Source of the DNA: Linnemannia schmuckeri
Taxonomy: Eukaryota; Mortierellomycota; Mortierellomycetes; Mortierellales; Mortierellaceae
Assembly (NCBI GenBank): GCA_029449235.1
Contig: JANATG010000011.1
Span: forward strand, 588,001-652,000
Reading direction: 5' to 3'
DNA: 64,000 nucleotides
Shown: positions 47,439 through 60,312 of the stretch, one piece after another
Position numbering within the stretch: position 1 is the stretch's first letter
Layout: each line of letters begins with the position of its first letter
Program-made: the position numbers and the translations under genes
Notes under the pieces: generated by a model
Told to the model about the DNA's origin: nothing
Seen by the model: only the letters and a program-made list of their open reading frames with translations
Database searches by the model: none

Positions 47439-49131
47439 TTAGATGTACTGGGACATCCAAAGGAAACCTATTGAAGGCAACAACCATATAACATAAACGT
47501 TTGTCACCGATCATCAATGAAGAGAAGAGAAACAACAGAGCAGCGCGTCAAACTTGTCCCGTGGACTTACCATCACCGTATCCCTGCTTCATGACAACAG
47601 AGCACATAAAGACCTCGATGGGACGCATGTCCTTCAATGGGACCTTGCCCTTGCCAGTGGTCTGGATCAATCCAAGAGCAGAGCGGAGCTCTTCCTCGGA
47701 AACAGCGCCAGGGGCGTCGATCTTGTTTCCGAGAACCAAGAAAGGAACACGCTCCAACTGCTGAATGGCAAGGAGAGCCTAATGATTCGGTATTGGAGGG
47801 AAAGTGCGGAAGACGAAACAACAAATGAACGACGCATGTTAGGTATTTGCTTTACTCGCCATGTTCTACTTTTTCACCGACAACAGATCATTCCAACTTA
47901 CATCTAACTCGGCCTTAGACTCCAAGAAGCGCTCACGGTCCTGGCAATCCACCAAGAAGACAATTCCGTTGACTTCGGCAAAGTAGTCCTTCCAGATGCG
48001 ACGGGCTATAACGGATATTGGGTATTATCAATACAAAAATTGTTGACAGTAATTAATTGGTTGTCTGAGCGGTGTGGCATATTGTCAGCCCCAAGATGTA
48101 TCTTTGATCCAGAGTCGTCATAACTAAATAGGTTCTGCAATCCGGTCTCCGTTGCATACCTTGCTGATGGCCGCCCAAGTCGAATGTAGTGAACTTCACA
48201 TTGGCGATGGAGAGCTCCTCGGATGCTAAAATACGTCAACAGGTAGGCATAAATAAACACGAGGGGTGTCAATTATAGTGCCTAGGACAAGATCGATGTT
48301 ACAATATCATGATCCGGCTGAATAATTGCACATGCCAGCGAGCGGTCTTTGCTCTCAATTGCTGTCTGAAGCGTGTGATATGAATGTAAACCCAGCACAC
48401 TTCCAGAAATGATTGAAAAAAATGAGCACTTACTGGGGTGAAGAGTAGGCTGGAGGGTGGCCAGGCGATCGTTTTTCAACATATGTAACAATGTGGTCTT
48501 TCCGGCATTATCAAGTCCCAGAAAGAGAATCTTGGCGTTCTTGTTGAACAGACCTATACCATCGTTACAGAGATAAGAGACGAATGCATCAAAGTTAATT
48601 AGCACATGATCGCGTTTGCGAACACACTGGTAGAACTGGGATCCCCTGTATCTCTCTTATTCCTGCTCGGTGACATTAACTTTGCCAGTTAGTGTGTCCT
48701 ACACCACTCTCGCTCTCTCCAAGGTCATTCTGGGATGTATGTGGCTAGTGTCATAGGTACTCTCCTGAATGGCGAATAAGAAATAATATTGACTGGCTGT
48801 CGTTTCTTAGTTTGTACGCAAAATGGAATCGCTGAACACATTGCAGATTGAGTTGTATTGCCGGCTGCCGTTTTGAGTTGGCTCTTGGAAGTAAAGTGTT
48901 TCTTTTGTCCACGTAAGGCGTTGGATGAGGAGTTGACTCTTGTAAAGGGGGTGCGAAGTTTGAAGTGACGGTAGGCTGGGATGCCGAGGGGTGGAATAAA
49001 GCTGGTTATATCTTTGCCGTCCAAGCTGCAGCTATGAAGGATGTGTGTGGTGGGTAAGGGCGATTCGACAGAGAGGTTTGACACTCACCCAGGCTGGAGA
49101 GGACGTCGCGGAACCAGTCGATAATAAACAT
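47439..49131 (-). CDS. SAR1: small GTPase Sar1 (COPII coat assembly)
   Basis: Sar1-GTP inserts an amphipathic helix into ER membrane and recruits Sec23/24 to form COPII vesicles. Six exons (49131-49089, 48553-48434, 48225-48160, 48005-47902, 47778-47571, 47467-47439) give 189 residues, the usual length. MFIIDWFRDVLSSLG is the N-terminal helix. GLDNAGKTTLL is the P-loop, HPTSEELSI contains the switch I threonine, and DLGGHQQARRIWKDY is switch II. GNKID is the guanine-specificity motif. The 29 nt last exon, found by matching the family ending, encodes FLWMSQYI and the stop. The final intron is about 100 bp. It diverges from TOP2 with 358 bp between start codons. Confidence 0.96.
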
Positions 49132-49489
49132 GGTGTGTGTAGGTATGTATATGTGCGAGTGAGAGGTGCAAAGAGTGGACAGGGGAAGAAGAAGGGATGC
49201 AACGACGAGTCGGGTCTTTGACCATCAAGTCAGAAGCACGTGATTAATGACTGCTTTCTGTCGCGTCGAGATTGCTTGAAATTTCGTGGCAAAACACAAC
49301 CTGCGAGCCGTTGTTATTTGATTCTCTTTTTTGTGCTCCTCCAGCTGTCGACCATCTCTCATCCTTGTCGCACACTGCCCTCCACCTGTACAACAACAAC
49401 AAGAAGTTCAACCTTTCCCCTTCATCAACGCGTTTGCTAAAACAACAACAAAAACAACAAATACACTCCCTCCCATCTGCACTGTCGAC
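49132..49489. promoter_or_regulatory. shared divergent promoter, SAR1 / TOP2
   Basis: 358 bp between the two start codons contain both promoters and 5' leaders. The TOP2 side is C/T- and CAACAA-rich. No TATA box stands out. Confidence 0.55.
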
Positions 49490-52400
49490 ATGTCTGATAG
49501 CGAGTCTGACAACTTTTCATTGTCGCAGGATGAGAGCGACGGCTTCGAGCCAGAGGCCCCAAAAAAGGTACCGTCCTCTCTTTCACATTCTACAAACAAA
49601 AGTACTCATAGTACTTGCAACGCATTGTGCGTTAAGGTCACTGGAGCAAAAGCACAAAAAACTGTGAATGTTTTCTGGCCGCATTCATTTCTCTTATTTT
49701 GGGTCTTTATTTCTACTCGACGAACCTGACTAACACTGGATGTTATTATTGTACAGGCAGCCAAGTCTAAGGTCGCTCCTAAAAAGGCCGCTGCCGCCAC
49801 CAGTAAGCCAAAGCCAGCGAAAACGACAGCTGCAAAACCTGCAGCTGCCTCTAAAAAGCGTAAACTCGACAGTCCCTCTGATCGCGACGATGATGATACA
49901 CCCCCACCACCACCAAAATCCTCCAAAAAACACACTGACTACAATGAGAACAAGACCATCGAGGAGATATACCAGCGCAAGACGCCTCTCGAGCACATTC
50001 TCTTGCGTCCTGACACCTATATCGGCACAACAGAAATGAACCAGCAGTCGCTTTGGGTTCTTGATCCAGACTCGACAAAGTTTGTGAACCGCCCTGTTAA
50101 CATTGTTCCTGGTCTCTACAAGATTGTTGACGAGATCCTTGTCAACGCAGCAGATAACAAGGTACATATTTTCATCCGCATTGTAATTCTTGTGTAGATA
50201 TTTGGAACAGCATAATGGCTTCACTCACACACTACTTCGAATTAACAGCAGGCCTTTATTATATTTATGCGCTAGATCCGTGACCCTGCAATGGATACAA
50301 TCAAGGTCGACATCGACAAGGAGAACGGGATGATCTCGGTTTACAACAACGGTAAAGGAATCCCGATCGAGATGCACAAGACGGAGCACTGCTACGTTCC
50401 CGAGCTTATTTTTGGTCACCTCTTGACGTCATCCAACTACGACGACTCGCAGAAAAAAGTCACAGGAGGACGCAACGGATACGGAGCCAAGCTTTGCAAC
50501 ATCTTCAGCACAGAGTTCATCATCGAGACTGCAGACAAGAGCAACAATCTCAACTATAAGCAGGTCTTCTCGAAGAACATGTCGGTCACAGGAAAGCCAA
50601 AGATCACGCAGATGAAGAAGAAGGAGGAGTTCACCAAGATCTCGTTCAAACCCGACTTCGCCAGGTTCAACATGGACTCCATCGACGACGATCTGGAAGC
50701 CCTACTCAAGAAGCGCGCGTACGATATGGCAGGATGCGTTAAAGGAATCAAGGTTTTCCTCAACGGCGAGCGGATCAAGATCAGGAACTTCAAGGATTAT
50801 GTTGAGATGTACATTCCAGAGGCAGCCGAGGGTGACGACAAGGTCAAGCTGATCTACGACACTCCCCACGAGCGGTGGGAGATTGCCTGCATTCCAAGTG
50901 AGGGTCAGTTCCAGCATGTCAGTTTCGTGAACAGTATCTGCACGTCCAAGGGAGGAGTCCACGTGGATTACGTTTCCAACATGATTGTAAAAGAACTCGT
51001 CGATGTCGTCAAGAAAAAGTCGAAGTCCACCAACGTCAAGCCCTTTCACATTAAGAGCCACATGTGGGTTTTTGTGAACTGTCTGATCGAGAATCCGGCC
51101 TTCGATTCTCAAACCAAGGAAACCATGACCCTCAAGCAATCTGCTTTTGGCTCCAAGTTCGACCTGAGTGAGAAGTTCATCAAGGATGTCATCAAGTCGC
51201 CAATCGTCGAAGGTGTTATCAATTGGGCAGCTGTCAAGGACACTCTGGCTCTCAAAAAGACAGACGGATCCTCGAGCCGACGACGCCTCGCCATTAACAA
51301 GCTGGAGGACGCACACAGGGCCGGTCGATATGGCAAGGACTGTACCCTCATCCTGACTGAGGGAGATTCCGCCAAGACCCTGGTCATGGCTGGATTCAGT
51401 GTTATTGGGCGTGACAACTTTGGTGTCTTCCCTCTCCGTGGAAAGCTGCTGAATGTCCGTGATATGGCCGCGAGTGCCGTCGCCACAAACACTGAGATCT
51501 CCCACATCAAGCAGATTCTTGGACTCAAGCAGGGCATGGTGTACAAGAGCGTGCAGGATCTTCGATACGGTCATCTCATGATCATGACAGATCAGGATCA
51601 CGACGGATCGCACATCAAGGGTCTTGTTATTAACTTCCTCGAGCATTACTTCCCTTCGCTGCTCAAGATCCCTGGCTTTTTGGTCGAGTTCATTACTCCC
51701 ATCATCAAGGCTACCAAGGGTAGAGAAAAGAAGGCATTCTACACGCTCCCGGAGTTCGAGGCTTGGAAGGAGTCGGAGGATGGTGCAAGAGGCTGGAAGA
51801 TCAAGTACTTCAAGGGTCTAGGAACGTCCACAAAGGAGGACGCCAAGGACTACTTTTCGCAGATGGACAAGCACAAGAAAGAGTTTGCACCCATTACCGA
51901 CGACGCACGGGCGCTAGTCGACATGGCCTTTAACAAAAAGAAGGCGGACGAGCGCAAGGAATGGTTGGCCAACTACGAGGTTCGTTGCTTTTGATTGAAA
52001 TTATTGCGAATGGTGAATGGTTGCCAGAGGGGTGCACTCGCTAACTTCTGCATATTTACTTTCACTGTCTTAGCCCGGAACTTTCCTCGACACACGCATT
52101 GCCAAGATTCCGATTGAGGACTTTATTAACAAGGAGCTTATTCTGTTCTCGCTTGCCGACAACGTTCGTTCAATTCCTTCTATGGTCGATGGTCTCAAGC
52201 CCGGTCAAAGAAAGGTCATCTTTGGTGCCTTCAAAAAGAAGATGATCAACGAACTAAAGGTACGGCAGTTAGCGTTTCTTGATTATGTTGCTCTGAAATA
52301 ATTACATGTCCCGTGTTTGTAATTACAAAACTCACAGTTTACTGTTGCGTTCATCTTTAGGTCGCGCAATTGGCAGGATATGTTTCGGAAAAGTCTGCGT

Positions 52401-55400
52401 ACCATCACGGAGAGCAGAGTTTGACAATGACAATTGTCGGTTTGGCACAGGACTACGTTGGAAGCAACAACGTCAACCTGTTGATGCCCAATGGACAGTT
52501 CGGTAGTAGAATGCAAGGAGGCAAGGATGCTGCCAGCGCTCGTTATATTTTTACCGCCCTGTCACCTATTACCCGACGCGTTTTCCACCCTCACGACGAC
52601 CCTCTTCTCAACTACCTCAACGACGATGGTGATTCGATCGAACCCCAGTGGTATATGCCTGTACTGCCCATGGTTCTGGTTAACGGATCCGAGGGTATCG
52701 GCACTGGCTGGAGTTCAAGCATTCCCAATTATAACCCCGAGGATATCATAGCCAACATCCGTCGCCTGATGAACGGAGAGGAACAGGTTCCTTTAATCCC
52801 TTGGTACCGTGGCTTTGTCGGAACTATCGAGAAGGAGAAAGAGCACCGCTACAGGGTGTCAGGATTATGTCACGAATTGGACGACACGACCGTGCAGATT
52901 ACGGAGCTTCCTGTCAAGACCTGGACCACTCCCTACAAGGAACAGATCGACACTTGGATTGCTGGAAACGACAAGACGCCAGCGTGGATCAAGGACTATC
53001 GCGATGATGGCACGTTGTCGAGGATCGATCTAACCCTTACCTTGACTGAGGATCAAATGCGTCGTGCTCGCCAAGAGGGTCTCGAGTCCAAGCTCAAGTT
53101 GACAAGCACGGTGACGACGTCGAACATGGTCTGTTTTGATCCCGAAGGCCGTATCAAGAAGTACAACAGTACGGAGGAGATTGTTCAGGAGTTCTTTGAC
53201 CTTCGTCTGCAATTCTACAGACGCCGCAAGGTAAAAACGCATTCTCCCACATCCTCTCTGACTAGGTTGTCCCCTATGAAAACGACTTGAAGTGCCTGTG
53301 TTAATCTTGTTCTTAATTTTAGGATTATCTCATCGATGTGTATACTAAGCAGTGGACCCGTCTCGATAACAAGGTTCGATTCATTCTGATGATCATCTCG
53401 GGAGAGCTCATTGTCCAGAACCGCAAGAAGGCTATCATTGTCGAGGACATGCACACTAAGAACTTCACCACCGTTGGCGAGTTGGATTTGGAGATCGACG
53501 TTGGAGAGGTTCCTGAGGAGGGTGTGAAGGTCAAGGTGGAAAGAGGCAACGAGTACGACTACTTGTTAAAGATGCCTATTTGGACGATGACGCACGAGAA
53601 GGTCGAGGAGTTGAAGAAGGAGCGTGATGCCAAGAACACGGAGCTCAAGATTCTGATTGACAAGTCCGCCTACGATTTATGGAACGAGGACCTGGAAGAC
53701 TTCCTGGTTGCCTGGAACGAGCTCCTTCAGCGCGACATCGATGAAGCAAACTACATGGGCAGTGGAAACAAGAAGAAAGCGGCGGCGGCTACTGCACGTG
53801 GCAGGATTCTTGCCAACAAAATCGCTGTCAAGAAGATTAAGGATGACGATGACTTTGAGGATGTCAAGCCTCAGCGGGCGGCACCGGTCAAGAAGGTGGC
53901 ACCGGTAGTGAAGAAAGAGGCAGCTGCACCGCAAGTCAAGTCTGAGATCAAAGAGGAGCCCAAGATCTCTAATTTCTTCAGTAAATCCTCAGCTTCAAGC
54001 ACCACAACATCGGCACCAGCATCGTCTTCGTCGGCACCCAAGAAACAGCAGTCCATTTTAGATATGATGAAGAAGGAGAGCGACAAGTCTTCGACATCAT
54101 CTTCTTCAAACGGAACGAGCAAGCCGTCGTCAAGCAAGGAAACCAAGGCGAGTAATGGTCGCTCCAAGAAGACCATCTCGGATTCTGACGAGGATGACGA
54201 AGATGACTATGTGGCTGCTCGTGGTGGAAAGAGGGGCAAAGGAAGTGATGATGATGACGACGATGTAGAGATGGAGGATTTGGAGGTTGCCCCAAGAGAG
54301 CGTTCGACTCGGGCACCGCGTGCTGCTCGGGCCAAGAGGACCGCCATTGTGGACGACTACTCGGAGGAGGAGGATGACTCGGATGACCTTTTGCCAGTGG
54401 TCTCCAAGAAGCCCAGCCAAAACATTTCGTCCAGGCGCAAGTTGTCCAAGAGCTTCGAGCCTGAGGAAGCATACAAGGCCAAGGCTTCAGAAAAGTCGGA
54501 CTTTAACATTTTGGATAAGGGTGACGATGAACTAGTCAAGAGCAAGGCCAAGAGCAATGCCAGAGGCAAATCGTCGACCTACAAGTCCAAGGCTAGGACC
54601 ATCATGTCGGATTCTGAGGACGACGCCGATGCGGATATCTTTGCAGAGTCTATGATAGTGGACAATGACGGTGATGATGAGGACGTCTATGACCCTGAGG
54701 TCAAGAAGAAGAAGAAGGCAGCACCTGCCAAGGCATCCAAGCCCGAAAAGGCCAACAGGTCTGAGGATGTGGCCGCGAGTCTGACCGCAGCTGCTTCGGC
54801 GGCCAAGAAGATGTTTTCGTTGTCGGCGGGAGGTGACGAGGATGTTTCGATGGACGAGGTTGATGGAAATGGAGATGATGATTCGGGCAGGGATGACTAC
54901 TCGCCCTCCAAGGGCAAGAAATTGGTTCACGGATATGCTGGCAAAGAGTTTCCTCCTGCGCTGGTGGACGATGCGGACGAGGATTTGATGTTCAACATCA
55001 CGGCACCGTCCAAGGTCACACAGGCCAAGAAACGGGGACCTACCAGTACTGGCCGATCGAACAAGTCTGGAAATTTGGCCACTGAAGACGGAGAAGGAGG
55101 TCTGGAGCAGCACCATTCGGCCGCGGCGTCTCCTGGTGCGAGCACGACAATGACATCCTCTTCTGCGGATGCTGCGGCGGCGAACCTGAAGAAGTTGGGC
55201 GGGGGAGGTGGTGGTGGTAGCAGCGGTGGCGGCGGCGGTGGTGAAATCTCGGGCAATGGGCTCAAGCAGTCGTCGTCGTCCAGTTCGTTAACTTCGACAT
55301 CTGCGACCTCTGCGACGTCAACGGGAGCTGTGGCGGGCAAAAAGATTCTGGACTCGCTGTCGTCTAAACAACCGAGCAAGGTGCTGTCTTCGATAGGAAG

Positions 55401-55512
55401 CAACCTTTTTACAGACCTGGATGATGTCTCGCTGTTGGTCTCGCGCACTGCCCGTGAACGTGCTGCGGTCAAGAAGCCTAAATATGTTGATATTAGTGAC
55501 GACGACGACTAG
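49490..55512 (+). CDS. TOP2: DNA topoisomerase II
   Basis: Type IIA topoisomerase that passes one duplex through another using ATP; essential for chromosome decatenation. Exons 49490-49567, 49757-50161, 50276-51979, 52074-52259, 52361-53230 and 53323-55512 give 1810 residues. The ATPase domain has EILVNAADNK (about 150-161) and GGRNGYGAK (about 225-233). The TOPRIM domain has TEGDSAK (E523) and DQDHDGSH (D600, D602, D604). The catalytic tyrosine is Y853 in GGKDAASARYIFT. The core ends near residue 1240. A tail of about 550 residues follows, longer than in yeast (total 1428). It is acidic and Ser-rich, with Lys-Arg patches and a glycine run (about 55198-55245). The exon 3 donor is GTTCGT, weaker than the others. 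Confidence 0.97.
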
Positions 55513-55686
55513 ACAAGTCCTCTCTTTCTGTTATATTTTTTACATTTTACATCCCATACAAAAAAATACTAATGTTGCTTTATAAAATAAATATATTATC
55601 GCTTTTTTATTCAAAATGTCGTGAAAAATGCTGCAAAGGAGGGGTAGTAGGTGTAGTCGAGTCGTTAAGTAATGAAAGCGTTTCTA

Positions 55687-57961
55687 TTATGCGTTCATGC
55701 TGCGCTTAGTCCAGTGGTAGTAGTAAAGGAGCGCACAGGCGGGCTGTCCAAGGATGGTAAATGAGACCCAGAAGATCATGTTTCCGAGTCCCGATCCAGT
55801 TCCGCGCCACTTCTCCAAGGGAGCCGTCAGAGCAATGAGAGGGATCTGAAAGAACATTCCCGCAAAGGCGTATCCGTAAATCATCTTTGTAGGGATACCA
55901 ATCAGAACCTCGTGGAGGATGGCCGAAATGGTAAAGATGACAATGGATGCGGTGAGTGCCGAGTGGCCCGAGGTGATCATGGGCAGATAGACGTGGCGTT
56001 TGAAGAAGGTGTAGACGGGCGAGTTCCAGGTCTTCCAGTACATGCCCACAGAGGTGGCGTTCCACCACGAGAGGTAGAAGCGGCGGTCGCCGAAATAGAG
56101 AACCTCAGCGAGGGCGTTAAAGAAGGCGTGGAAGAAGGTATAGAACATCAAGAGCCAAATGATCACCGAGGTGGTCGAGAGCTTGAGAACACGCTCGAGG
56201 AGGCGACCGAAAGCCAGCTCGTCAAAGGCGCGGACAGAGTTCTGAAGGGTTGGGGTGGCATATTGTTCGATGAGGAAGTACATCATTCCGAGGCAGGTGA
56301 TGATCTCGAGGACCCGCTTGAAGAAGAAGGAGGGGCGGAAGACGGTCGAACGCGGATAGGAGGGCTGGTAACAGAGGGTGGGGGCCAAGTAGAAGTATCC
56401 AATGTTTCCTGGAGCGATGTTTTGAGGGTAATGAACCTCGTATTGGTAAGTGCCTCCATGCTTCTCGGCATCCTTCTTGACGGTGATGGTCTTGACGACA
56501 GTGGTGGTGGTAGTCAAAGTAGTGGTGGTGGTAGCGCCGTCAGAGGTGGTGTTGGTGGTGGTGACGGTATCGTTATGAACCTTGGTCAGGTGAGGGGACG
56601 ACCGTTCAGTCGCGGGGGTATCATGAATAAAGGCGTAGCGGAGATCCTGGTTGACGAGGGCAAAGGAAACCATCTTGAGGAAGAGAATCAGACTGGTCAT
56701 CAGGCAGCCCATCGCCAGGAAGGGGTGGAAGATCACGAAGTACGACATGAACGACGGCCAACCCAAGATCAGCGAAACGTTCGCAAAATGGAGCCAGCCC
56801 ACTGTCTTGCGGTTCTCCTTGATCTGTTCCTCCAATGTAAGGTTCTTCTTATCCTTCTTGCCATTGCGGACCTTGTCTCCTGCTGGCACAGCCTTCTTGT
56901 CCTCGTCCTCCTTGATAGAAGGATTCTCCTTTTGGTCGGCGAGACGCTTACGGAAGCCCTTGGCCTTGCGCGAAGCCCACTGTTCCAGCTGGTAGGCGAC
57001 GATGACATGAAGAGGGAGGATCGCATGGGTCAGCCCAGCAAGGATCCAGTCCTGCTTCGACACATTTGATCCGGGAATCGAGAGCAAAAATCCGTATTTC
57101 TGGTAGTTTTCGATAATCAGACGAATGTTGTTTCCGAACAGCAGCAGCACTAAATTATTTTAGCGATGAAGTGGGGAAACGAGATAAGAGTTAGCACATG
57201 GAAATGAATGAATGAATTCAGATAGGCAACACAGATAATAAAGAACTCCTTCAAGAAAAGAAAAGAGCAGCATTCAGAATGACAAAGCACATCAATCCAC
57301 GACCGAGACAAAAGGAGTAAAGGAGGAGGAGAATAGAAAATCTCGCTTGGGCCAATTTGGCCAATCACGAGGGAGACCTCAGGAGGCATGTCCTTGATGC
57401 TTATTCTTGTTTTGTTTGTGTTCTGTTGTGTTTGTATGTCAAACCGTTGTGTTGTTATCTCTGTCCGGTTTGTACGCCCAAACCACGTTCATTAGTCCTG
57501 TTTTTGTTTGTTGTTGGACCATGTTGTTTGTTCATGGCAAACTGGAATGGTGAGTCTATCTTGCTCTTATGTTTTCATTTCCGTGTAAATAGGATCGGAT
57601 CGTTCCCTCCCTCCTTGCTTTCTTTTCTCCAGCAACTTATTGATGTTTTACACGTATTATAGAACCTACAACAACCCTCAGAAAAATTAAACAAAGAAAA
57701 GAAAAAAAAGAGAAAGGACTTACTGCCGAGGTTGACAAAGCCACGATAGCTCTCTGGTGGAGCCTCCTTGGACAACGGGCTAGGGAGGATTTTGGTATGG
57801 ACTGGAAAAGTGTGGCGATAAGCCGATCTCTTCTTCTTTGACGACGAGGACTTTACGTCCTCGGCTTGTGGTGGCAAGTCCAAGAGGTTGTTGCTTGTGC
57901 TGTCATGACGCTTTTCAGTCCTGTCGCTGTGTGATGATGTGATGGCGTCTCCTTGTGACAT
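55687..57961 (-). CDS. DGAT1/sterol O-acyltransferase-type MBOAT enzyme
   Basis: Multi-pass ER enzyme that esterifies acyl-CoA to diacylglycerol or sterol for lipid droplets. Exons 57961-57724 and 57149-55687 give 566 residues. The junction gives GFVNLGMLLLFGNNIRLIIE, matching the first-helix region of DGAT1. The catalytic histidine is in AILHEVLIGIP near residue 492. The substrate-binding motif, usually FYxDWWN, reads FYLSWWN near 436, followed by SVGMYWKTWNSPVYTF. A Thr/Val-rich insert (about 275-315) and a Lys-rich loop (about 135-175) are extra. DGAT1 is favoured over ARE by WNSPVYTFFKRHVYLP, but substrate is inferred. A start 37 codons upstream is possible; the Met at 57961 was chosen because the upstream stretch is UTR-like. 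Confidence 0.91.
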
Positions 57962-60010
57962 CCTGATTCTTTGTAGTTGTTTGGTGATGAGTTGTTGTCT
58001 AACATAAGGAAAGTAAATGAATGAGAAGGGCGAGTGTGAGATGTCTGATGCAAAAAGATGTCTTTTGGACAAACATAAACATTAGTGCGTTTGTCCGTTC
58101 TTCACTGTCTTTGTGCGCGCCTGCGTGGAGAAAAAGATGTGAGGGACTTTATTCGGTCGTTTTTTTTTGTCAGGGGGCCGGGCGAGAGTGCGCGTAAGCT
58201 CCATGCTAATAATGCATGAGTAGGTTGTTTACCTGCAGATGTAAACCAAAAACGTGAAGTAGAGCAAAAGGAGGAAAGGGCGGTTGCTGCTAGAAAAGAA
58301 AGAAGGGAGGGAGGTTTAAAGATGGAAGAAGAGGTGAATAAAAAAACGGAGCGAAAAGAAGAGGAGAGGTTAGAGGGCTTATGTACTCGTGGGCTTTCCT
58401 TTTCTCCTCTCTCTTCGTTCTGGATCCCATCTGAAAAGGTAATTTATTTGAGTCCGATCAGTCATGAGCGAGAGAAGAGCTACCTACACGAGGGAGCGAC
58501 ATGGTTCAATATCTAACAAGAGACCCAATTGAGTAGTTCTCCGCACGCTTACGCTCCTTTTCATGCTGACCAACAAACCTATCCAGTTTACAACTCCTCC
58601 TCCTCCTTCAGTCTGTAGAATAGAACCAGTTTGCCTTCCCTTCCTATCACTGTTCCTCCACGCTCAGACCTTTCTTTGTTCCTGACTTCCCTATCATCAT
58701 CGACTTGCCCTATTTCAATGTCCAGTTGCTGTTGCTGTGTCTTTCAATCGGATGATGGATATGAGAAGTGCTCTCAAAGCATGTAAAAATAATAAAAAAG
58801 TAAAGGAAATTTGAGCATATGGGAAACCAACCCTTGTGAGAGCCAAGAAGCAACGAGGCCGATCATCTTTTTTCCTCTTCATGTTCCTGGTTCCTCTTTC
58901 CTTTCCTAAGTGTGAAGGGGGTGTGCGTATGTACAGAGGCTGAAATGCAATCTATGCACTTGTGTGGGTGAATGAAAGAAGGTCTGTCAAGGCATGCGAA
59001 ACAAGAGGGCGTGTCAAGCAAGGCATGGAAGACTTGCTTGGGTGAAATTGTATAGAGTAAGTGAAGATCGAGTGCATACCATGATGCGTGTATGTACGAT
59101 GGTTGTGGTATCTTTTGGCTCATGTTTGAACCGAAGGCAAATGCTTCCTTTTGTTCCAGAGGTAAGAAAAAAAAAGGGGGGAAAGCAAGTCTCTTCTCGT
59201 TCATGTCTTTTTTGACAAGGGCAGTGTGTGAAGAGGATAGGAAACACAAGCATGTGAGAGCACGGAGGCCCGACAACCGTTTGCACAGAAAAATTAAATC
59301 CTATTTCCCTTCTCTCCGCCTGTTTGCACTCTTCTCCAGAACGTGATTCCATCGGTCTCAAGTTCTTGACGACGTTTATTAGTCGGGTCTGCTCTGCCTT
59401 ACGGCCGTCTCCGCTCTCTTTCCTTATTTTGTTTTTCCCCCTTCCTTGGCATGTGGGGTGGTGTTTGCATTGTTGTTATCGTCTGTGCCTCGCTCGCACG
59501 TCCTCATCCTCGTGAAAAGAGAACAAAGATAACCTAAAAATCTCCAAGGACTACTCATCGCCCACTCTCATTTTCTTCTGAATCTATTCCTTGAATATTC
59601 TTAGCGCCTGTCAACGTCCATAACCCATCTGAAAGGCCGACGCACACACTGACTTATTTTTGCTGTTGTTTTCTTTTTTCTTTTTATTTCATAGCACAAA
59701 CAATTAGTATTTTTTGGGAACTAGAACTACTAACAATTGCCCATGCGCACGAAGAAACAAAAATCAAGATTATGGAAAAAAACAAGTGGCGAGGAGGCAA
59801 AAAACAACTGAGCAATTGAATCGAGTATATATGGAGTATGGAGTATGAAGTATGTGGAGGAGAGTGGAGAGGGAACAAAGAACAGCAAAAAGAAATGTGT
59901 AGGTTGTGTCTGAGGGAAGTCTCGGGGAGAGAGTGTGTGTGCATAGAAAATCAACCCCGACAGGGCGAGAGGAAGAGATTTCTAGAGGCTCAGTAGTGGA
60001 GATGAAAGAA
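57962..60010. other. intergenic region upstream of the DGAT1-like gene
   Basis: 2 kb of mixed C/T-rich and AG-rich DNA with only short ORFs (up to 137 codons, no motifs). It probably holds the acyltransferase promoter and the 3' UTR of the membrane-protein gene. Confidence 0.5.
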
Positions 60011-60272
60011 TTAGTGGAGGACGTCCCAGCCAACAACATAGGCGGCAATGAGGATTCCGAGTAGGAGCAACATCTGGAGAGTTCCCATAATCAAATCAAT
60101 CACACGGCTCTCGATCACCATCATCAGACCAGCCCAGATCAATGCAAACGCAACCTATGTTGGATGAGGAGGTGTATGAAGAAGTAGAGATGTTGGTATG
60201 AGAGTCTAGAAGATGGAGAAAAACAATTGTCGTGACTGGTACAGTCGTGTGACATCAAACAAATTGGATATC

Positions 60273-60312
<40 letters not shown>

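Noticed and set aside
46924..47535. 203-codon minus-strand open frame overlapping the SAR1 end
   Set aside because: It reads through the SAR1 last intron and exon in another frame, and its Phe/Ser/Leu-rich peptide is low-complexity. The correct SAR1 last exon is 47439-47467.
50702..51646. 314-codon minus-strand open frame
   Set aside because: Antisense to the TOP2 core exon; no family features.
55912..57069. 385-codon plus-strand open frame
   Set aside because: It is exactly antisense to the DGAT1-like exon, with low-complexity Gly/Glu/Val composition and no motifs. GC-rich codon usage of the real gene keeps this frame open.
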